NCBI GenBank assembly: GCA_902459845.2
Contig: CABPSV020000463.1
Coordinates: 5,537-15,750 of the forward strand
DNA: 10,214 nucleotides
Direction of reading: 5' to 3'
Source: Hepatocystis sp. ex Piliocolobus tephrosceles
Taxonomy: Eukaryota; Apicomplexa; Aconoidasida; Haemosporida; Plasmodiidae
A program made the translations under genes and the position numbers. Shown piece after piece: positions 5,554 through 10,214 of this stretch (the stretch's first letter is position 1; the number at the start of each line of letters is the position of its first letter). The notes beneath the pieces were generated by a model. It was not told the DNA's origin and made no database searches. It saw only the letters and a list, made by a program, of their open reading frames with translations.

Positions 5554-8500
5554 TCATTTTTTAATCGCCTTATGCTTTGACTTTTTTTCCTCATGTTTAA
5601 ACTTTTTTTCCTCATGTTTAAACTTTTTTTCCTCATGTTTAAACTTTTTTGCCTTATGTTTAAACGTGTTTTCTTCGTACTTAGACGTTTTTCCCTTATG
5701 CTTAAATTTTTTTTTCTTATTCCCAGACGTGTTTGCCATATCTACTTTATGATTATTGTTTTCACTCATCTTCGCATGCTTGTTTTTATCCCCAGTTTTT
5801 ACATGATCTGTTTTGTTCGTTTGATTAAATTTTACTCTTTTTTGAGTTTCCACACTGTTTGGTAAAGGCCTCTTAGGAAATTTACTCATATCGATATTAT
5901 TAATTTTTTGATAGATTTTTTTTTCTTCGACTTGATTATAACGCTCTTGAAAAGTATAAATTTTTAAATTGAAACTTTGAAAAACGTGTTTTAAATGTTT
6001 ATAAAAATTATTTATATTAATATTTATTTCTTGTGTTTTTATTTTTTTTTCCAAATTTTTTTGAAATGAAATAATATCATTCATATAAGTGTTTTTACAT
6101 TCGGATTGAAATTTTATTAAATTGTTATTTGTACTTTTTTTATCATTTTTTGTTTGATTTATGGAGGATCCTATTTTTTTTAATAAAATTAACATATTTA
6201 TATTTACCTGTCTATTAAACAAATAAGGTTTGTTTGATGTTAATAATTTGTTTAAATATGTACCTATACTTTGAATCAGATAAAATAATTCATTGAAATT
6301 AAAAATTGTTAACAAATTTATATTGTCACAAGTTTGATCATGATCACCGTCATCTTTTTTTTTTGTGTCACTAACATTACTACAACTTATATATTTCGTA
6401 AAAAGTTCTTCGTCTATTATTACATTTTTCTGATGAAATTTTTTTTTCATTTCTTCTATAATAATATTTTTTATTTCACTTTTTACTTTACTTTTTACTT
6501 CATTTTTTACTTCATTTTTTATCTCTTTTTCTTTTATATTCACATTTTTAATATAATCATTTATATCGAATACTGTAATTATCCTATTAATAATACGTGG
6601 AAATAATCTGGGAAAAGATTTATATAAAAAAAACGTATCTAATTTTAAATACTTAACAAAATAACTAGTACAAAACGAATTCAAAAAATTGGAATAAAAT
6701 GATTTTAATGGAGTTATGTAATTTATTATTTGTAAAAATTCAAATAGATAAGTAACTACTATACTATGTTGACTAAATAATAAATGCTCAAGTATATTAT
6801 AATATTGTAAACATTTTAATGAAGTGTCAATTATGTGTTTATTTCTTTTTTTTATTAATATTTTTATTATTTCGAAAGTATACATATCTAATAATGTACC
6901 AACTTTAGTTTTATCTATCATGCTAATTTGTGTTTTTTTTCTTTTAAAAGATGAAATTTTTGTTTTAAAAGAAAAAAAAATATTATTTATTAATTTTTCA
7001 ATGGCGTTTATGTCATTTAGGTAAACCTCTATAGTCTTTCTTTTAGCTTTGATTTCGGTTTGGTCAAGAATATTCGCATAATCCACCTCTACGTTGTTAA
7101 CTTCGGTATTGTTAACTTCGGTATTGTTAACTTCGGTATTGTTAACTTCGGTATTGTTAACTTCGGTATTGTTAACTTCGGTATTGTTAACTTCGGCATT
7201 GCTAACTTCGGTATTGTTAACTTCGGCATTGCTAACTTCGGTATTGTTAACTTCGGCATTGCTAACTTCGGTATTGTTAACTTCGGCATTGCTAACTTCG
7301 GCATTGTTAACTTCGGCATTGTTAACTTCGGCATTGTTAACTTCGGTAGAATCTACCTCGACATGATCCACTTCTATATTTTCTCCTCCTCCACAGTTAA
7401 CACCGTCGTTACCATTACTCTCTTTGTTCATTTCCTCACTATCAACATTATAAACATGTTCATTATTTTTTAACATTTTTACGCCTCCTTTTAATTTAAG
7501 AATATTTAAAATAACCTTTCTTTTTTTTTTACAAGCAATTAAAGATAAAATTAGAAAATATAAATTTTCAATTATTTGCTCTATTTTTTGGTTTTTTATA
7601 TTTTTTAAAATATGTTTTAACATAAAAATTATTTTGTTAAACTGTTTAGGTCGTTTTCTTTTTTTTTTCACAATTTTATTGATATTTTTTTTTTCCTCGT
7701 TTTCCTCTTCTTTTTCCATTTCTTCATATAAATCGTCAGTTAATAGATTTAATAAAGAAACGTTTGAAATTATAATATCACTATTATCTTCACCAGTTTT
7801 GTATAAACCATCATTAATACATGTGTTTGTAATAATGTTTTTATGTTCATTTATGTTGGAAGTTGTTATATTATTGACCTTTGTTAATGTAGCATCTTCA
7901 CGAATTTCCTCTGCAATTGTATAGTAATCCTTTATTACATTTTTCGTACTAATTTTTTTGATTTTTTTATATACATGTTCAGATAAATTGTAATTTTCGT
8001 TTTCATCATACATATTTGTAAACATATGTTTATTAAATAATTTGAATTGTGCATTTTCTGAATTATTATTAATAATATTACTCATTAGTAAATATGTTTT
8101 TGTAATTATTTTAATTTCTCTTTTAACATCATCACAAAAAAATCCGTTTTTTTTATCATTCCTGCTGACATGTTCATACTCTTTTGTTAATTTATTTATT
8201 TTTTCCATACTACTCAAAATGGCTTTATATTTCATTTTTAACACTTTTAATTTTTGTTTTTTAATTAGTGTTGTTGCTGTTGCTGTTGCTGTTGTTGTTG
8301 TTGTTGCTGTTGCTGTTGTTGTTGTTGTTGCTGTTGTTGTTGTTGTTGTTGCTGCTGTTGTTGCTACTGTTGTTGCTACTGTTTCTTTTTTTTTTTCCCC
8401 CTTTTCAAACTCTTGTTTTTCGTTGTTATTTATGTCAACACCTTCCATAGTAGTATGCATTATAAAAAATAAAACAAAATTAAAAACAAATATAATAATT

Positions 8501-10194
8501 CTACCTATTTCGATTATATCTGTCGAACATGAAACTTTATTCTTTATACAACTTTCTGACAAAACAATTATATATGATTTTATCATTTTTTTTAAAACTT
8601 TTAAATGTTTTTTTTTTATACTACTATTATTTTTATAACTATTTTTTAAAAAAAAATGAACATTTTTTTTTTTACAAATTTTATTTTGTTTATTGCTTTT
8701 CATTTGTTCATAATATTGTTGGCTACATAAAAAGTTATACGTGTGATTAGACAGTGTAGTATTACTTTTATCATTTTTATTATTGTTATAACTTGCCAAT
8801 ACATACTCTTTACCTGATTTGGTACTATTAATAATACATAAAAACGAATTTAAAAAAAATTGGATTGATTTTAAAAGAATAATTAGAGAATATAATGCTT
8901 TTGTGTATATATTGTTTTGTTTATTCAAAATTGTTTGTCCAACTTTTTTATCAACGTCCGTTTCTTTGTTTTCAGTATTTTTAATTTTCTTACTATACAT
9001 ATATAAAAAGTTCAAAGTATTAAAAAATTCTTTTGTTACTTGTACCATAAGAATGTTAATGGTATATTTGTCAAACATAAAGTTAGAATAATTATTATTT
9101 ATATTTAAAAAATCAACAGTTTTTAAAAAATAATTTATTTTTTTTAAGTTATTATATTTTTCATTTTCAGTGATAATACGTGTTTTGTTAAAAAGAAAAT
9201 CTGCAATTTCCAAATCTTTATATTTAGGGTTATTCTTTTTTATTAATAATACAATTGGATCCTTTGTTTCAACCTTCTTATTAATTATTTTTTTGTCCAT
9301 ATTTTGTATAATATTTTTATTATTATCGTCGTCACTTACATTATCATTACTTACGTTATCATTACTTATGTTATTATCGCTTACGTTATCATTACTTATG
9401 TTATTATTGTTTATGCTGTTGTTAATTTGTTCTTTCTCTTGTGTTTCTATACCATCCGTTTGAGTATTTGCTTCTATTCCTACTCCTTCCCCTGCTTTTA
9501 ACACTTTATCACTACCATATTTCTCATCTCCAACTGATAAAACATATGTACAAACAATCTTTAAAATAATATTTTTAATAAATAAAAATACATTCAGTTG
9601 ATAATGTTTAGGAATATCTTTAAATGTTAACATATTATGTAAAGATCGATATTTAATAACTTTGTTGCTAATGAAATTTTTTAAAACGTTTAAAAAAAAA
9701 TAATTTATAACATTTTTATCTAGGTTAACAAATAAACAATAACATTCATTCACTTTGTTTGAATAAATTAACTCTCTTAAAATTGCAGGTATTAAACAAC
9801 TTGAACTGGCGTTTTTTTTTTCTGTTTTATTTGTCTCGTTCGTTTCTTTTGTTTCTTCTATTTCGTTCGTTTCTTCTATCTCGTTCGTTTCTTCTGTCTC
9901 GTTCGTTTCTTCTGTCTCGTTCGTTTCTTCTGTCTCGTTTGTCTCTTTTATCTTTTTTGTCCCGTTCGTTTGATCTATCCCCTTTTCTTTTGATAAAAAC
10001 ACATTTTCCCCACAAATTTTACCTTCTTTATATAGTTCTTTTAAAAGCAATTTTTTATTCAAAATAGCCCTATTAAAACTATCAGGGTATTCATACAAGT
10101 ATATGTATCGTTCTAACAAACAAAATGCAAGCGAAAATAGAGTAACGAACATATAATCGTACACTGGTATAGCATAGTTAAATATATGGTACAT
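5554..10194 (-). CDS. Large repeat-rich protein of unknown function, possibly 5'-partial
   Basis: One uninterrupted frame of 1546 codons runs from ATG at 10194 to TGA at 5556-5554. The frame is also open in the 20 bases up to the window edge, so the true start or an upstream exon may lie outside. Folded, mostly helical, hydrophobic stretches (about residues 1-65, 135-220, 310-400, 425-460, 530-580, 850-905, 1100-1220, 1290-1345 and 1375-1430) alternate with low-complexity spacers. Those spacers include six tandem-repeat blocks, listed separately. The C-terminal 50 residues are dominated by Lys/His/Glu repeats, which would suit nuclear or nucleolar targeting. A hydrophobic run near 564-579 could be a membrane segment but may be a buried helix. 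The N-terminal VYDYMFVTLFS resembles a motif I recall from URB1/NopRA1 ribosome-biogenesis proteins, where it lies mid-protein; this is weak. No catalytic motif is recognised. Confidence 0.9.
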   Translation of the reverse strand: MYHIFNYAIPVYDYMFVTLFSLAFCLLERYIYLYEYPDSFNRAILNKKLLLKELYKEGKICGENVFLSKEKGIDQTNGTKKIKETNETEETNETEETNETEETNEIEETNEIEETKETNETNKTEKKNASSSCLIPAILRELIYSNKVNECYCLFVNLDKNVINYFFLNVLKNFISNKVIKYRSLHNMLTFKDIPKHYQLNVFLFIKNIILKIVCTYVLSVGDEKYGSDKVLKAGEGVGIEANTQTDGIETQEKEQINNSINNNNISNDNVSDNNISNDNVSNDNVSDDDNNKNIIQNMDKKIINKKVETKDPIVLLIKKNNPKYKDLEIADFLFNKTRIITENEKYNNLKKINYFLKTVDFLNINNNYSNFMFDKYTINILMVQVTKEFFNTLNFLYMYSKKIKNTENKETDVDKKVGQTILNKQNNIYTKALYSLIILLKSIQFFLNSFLCIINSTKSGKEYVLASYNNNKNDKSNTTLSNHTYNFLCSQQYYEQMKSNKQNKICKKKNVHFFLKNSYKNNSSIKKKHLKVLKKMIKSYIIVLSESCIKNKVSCSTDIIEIGRIIIFVFNFVLFFIMHTTMEGVDINNNEKQEFEKGEKKKETVATTVATTAATTTTTTATTTTTATATTTTTATATATTLIKKQKLKVLKMKYKAILSSMEKINKLTKEYEHVSRNDKKNGFFCDDVKREIKIITKTYLLMSNIINNNSENAQFKLFNKHMFTNMYDENENYNLSEHVYKKIKKISTKNVIKDYYTIAEEIREDATLTKVNNITTSNINEHKNIITNTCINDGLYKTGEDNSDIIISNVSLLNLLTDDLYEEMEKEEENEEKKNINKIVKKKRKRPKQFNKIIFMLKHILKNIKNQKIEQIIENLYFLILSLIACKKKRKVILNILKLKGGVKMLKNNEHVYNVDSEEMNKESNGNDGVNCGGGENIEVDHVEVDSTEVNNAEVNNAEVNNAEVSNAEVNNTEVSNAEVNNTEVSNAEVNNTEVSNAEVNNTEVNNTEVNNTEVNNTEVNNTEVNNTEVNNVEVDYANILDQTEIKAKRKTIEVYLNDINAIEKLINNIFFSFKTKISSFKRKKTQISMIDKTKVGTLLDMYTFEIIKILIKKRNKHIIDTSLKCLQYYNILEHLLFSQHSIVVTYLFEFLQIINYITPLKSFYSNFLNSFCTSYFVKYLKLDTFFLYKSFPRLFPRIINRIITVFDINDYIKNVNIKEKEIKNEVKNEVKSKVKSEIKNIIIEEMKKKFHQKNVIIDEELFTKYISCSNVSDTKKKDDGDHDQTCDNINLLTIFNFNELFYLIQSIGTYLNKLLTSNKPYLFNRQVNINMLILLKKIGSSINQTKNDKKSTNNNLIKFQSECKNTYMNDIISFQKNLEKKIKTQEINININNFYKHLKHVFQSFNLKIYTFQERYNQVEEKKIYQKINNIDMSKFPKRPLPNSVETQKRVKFNQTNKTDHVKTGDKNKHAKMSENNNHKVDMANTSGNKKKKFKHKGKTSKYEENTFKHKAKKFKHEEKKFKHEEKKFKHEEKKSKHKAIKK
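5572..5706 (-). repeat. 21-bp repeat coding KHEEKKF units at the C-terminus
   Basis: Three nearly identical 21-base copies (about 5581-5643) code for the heptad KHEEKKF. Flanking degenerate copies read KHKAKKF, KYEENTF, KHKGKTS and KHKAIKK. The result is a strongly basic tail ending in KAIKK at the stop codon. Such tails often act as nuclear or nucleolar localisation or RNA-binding regions; here that is inference. Confidence 0.88.
6467..6523 (-). repeat. 12-bp repeat coding NEVK/SKVK units
   Basis: Four to five 12-base copies (tttttacttcat on the plus strand) code for a charged helix with the pattern IKNEVKNEVKSKVKSEIKN. It lies between two hydrophobic segments of the large protein and probably forms a short linker helix. 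Confidence 0.75.
7092..7350 (-). repeat. 15-bp repeat, 17 copies, coding EVNNT/EVNNA/EVSNA
   Basis: Seventeen head-to-tail copies of a 15-base unit (gttaacttcggtatt on the plus strand) code for the pentapeptide EVNNT and its variants EVNNA, EVSNA and EVNNV. Degenerate copies (EVDHV, EVDST, EVDYA) flank the array. In the middle, EVNNT and EVSNA alternate, forming a 30-base higher-order unit. The unit has no stop in several frames, which explains long open readings on both strands here. Confidence 0.95.
8268..8382 (-). repeat. Trinucleotide tract coding Thr/Ala run
   Basis: About 38 codons, almost all ACA or GCA with a few GTA, encode a Thr/Ala-rich run from about residue 605 to 642. On the plus strand it is a (TGT/TGC)n array. 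A shifted reading would give poly-Asn/Ser or poly-Gln, but the flanking coding frame fixes Thr/Ala. The tract separates a hydrophobic segment from a basic helical one. Confidence 0.92.
9332..9408 (-). repeat. 15-bp repeat coding ISNDNVSDN units
   Basis: Five or so 15-base copies code for the acidic, polar spacer units NISND and NVSND/NVSDN, about residues 263-290. The segment is probably disordered and separates two hydrophobic, helix-rich regions. Confidence 0.85.
9823..9951 (-). repeat. 18-bp repeat coding ETNETE units
   Basis: About six 18-base copies (tcgttcgtttcttctgtc on the plus strand) code for the acidic hexapeptide ETNETE with NEIEET variants, about residues 82-124. It interrupts what looks like a folded N-terminal region, between KEGKICGENVF and SSCLIPAILREL. 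Confidence 0.88.
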
Positions 10195-10214
10195 ATTTTT
10201 TTCATTATTTTTAT

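Noticed and set aside
7092..7350. CRISPR-like array
   Set aside because: The units are adjacent with no unique spacers, are in frame within a coding region, and the DNA is eukaryotic.
7060..7473. Plus-strand 137-residue frame and a minus-strand 81-residue alternative frame over the 15-base array
   Set aside because: They are purely periodic readings of the repeat that encodes EVNNT in the large ORF. They have no independent start context or non-repeat coding composition.
8458..8505. Transmembrane segment RIIIFVFNFVLFFIM in the large protein
   Set aside because: A single hydrophobic stretch in a protein otherwise of soluble helical and charged character; T/A-rich codons favour Phe/Ile/Leu, so I did not call a membrane protein.
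8042..8638. Plus-strand frames with long poly-Val/Ala or poly-Leu stretches
   Set aside because: They are antisense readings of the Thr/Ala tract and A-rich codons of the large minus-strand gene. Hydrophobic composition comes from T-rich antisense DNA.

Overview
The window looks like nuclear chromosomal DNA of an apicomplexan, most likely a Plasmodium species. It is extremely A+T rich, with long A/T homopolymers, (AT)n and ATGT/ATAC microsatellites, short introns with GTAAA-type donors and T-rich AG acceptors, and proteins with Asn/Lys-rich low-complexity inserts and in-frame tandem repeats. The species cannot be fixed from this sequence alone.

Layout. Bases 1-306 are repeat-rich non-coding DNA downstream of gene 1. 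Gene 1 (minus strand, 2192 to 307) can be reassembled from three exons into a 455-residue metallo-beta-lactamase-fold hydrolase of the PhnP-like type. Its N-terminal glycine loop, its CxxC segment, its HxHxDA metal motif and its C-terminal HG / SHF / GMSCDVEH / AHDGL blocks lie in the expected order only once the exons are joined. Bases 2193-3670 are a divergent, shared upstream region of about 1.5 kb holding a pentanucleotide repeat, a small G+C-richer patch with a 13-codon ORF, one exon-like block with good splice borders, and a 49-base A tract just before gene 2. Gene 2 (plus strand, 3671 to 5207) is a three-exon, 315-residue protein with ribonuclease-inhibitor-like leucine-rich repeats and a helical, charged C-terminal part. 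Bases 5208-5553 are the convergent region between the 3' ends of genes 2 and 3. Gene 3 (minus strand, 10194 to 5554) is one uninterrupted ORF of at least 1546 codons. It has six blocks of in-frame tandem repeat and a Lys/His-rich C-terminus. Its frame stays open to the right window edge, so it may begin outside the window. I see a weak resemblance to URB1/NopRA1-type nucleolar proteins, offered only as a hypothesis.

The three genes show no evident shared pathway; they are separate eukaryotic transcription units. I found no RNA gene, mobile element, CRISPR array or defence-like operon, and nothing I would defend as a new biological system. The most useful results are the two spliced gene models and the repeat architecture of the large ORF.
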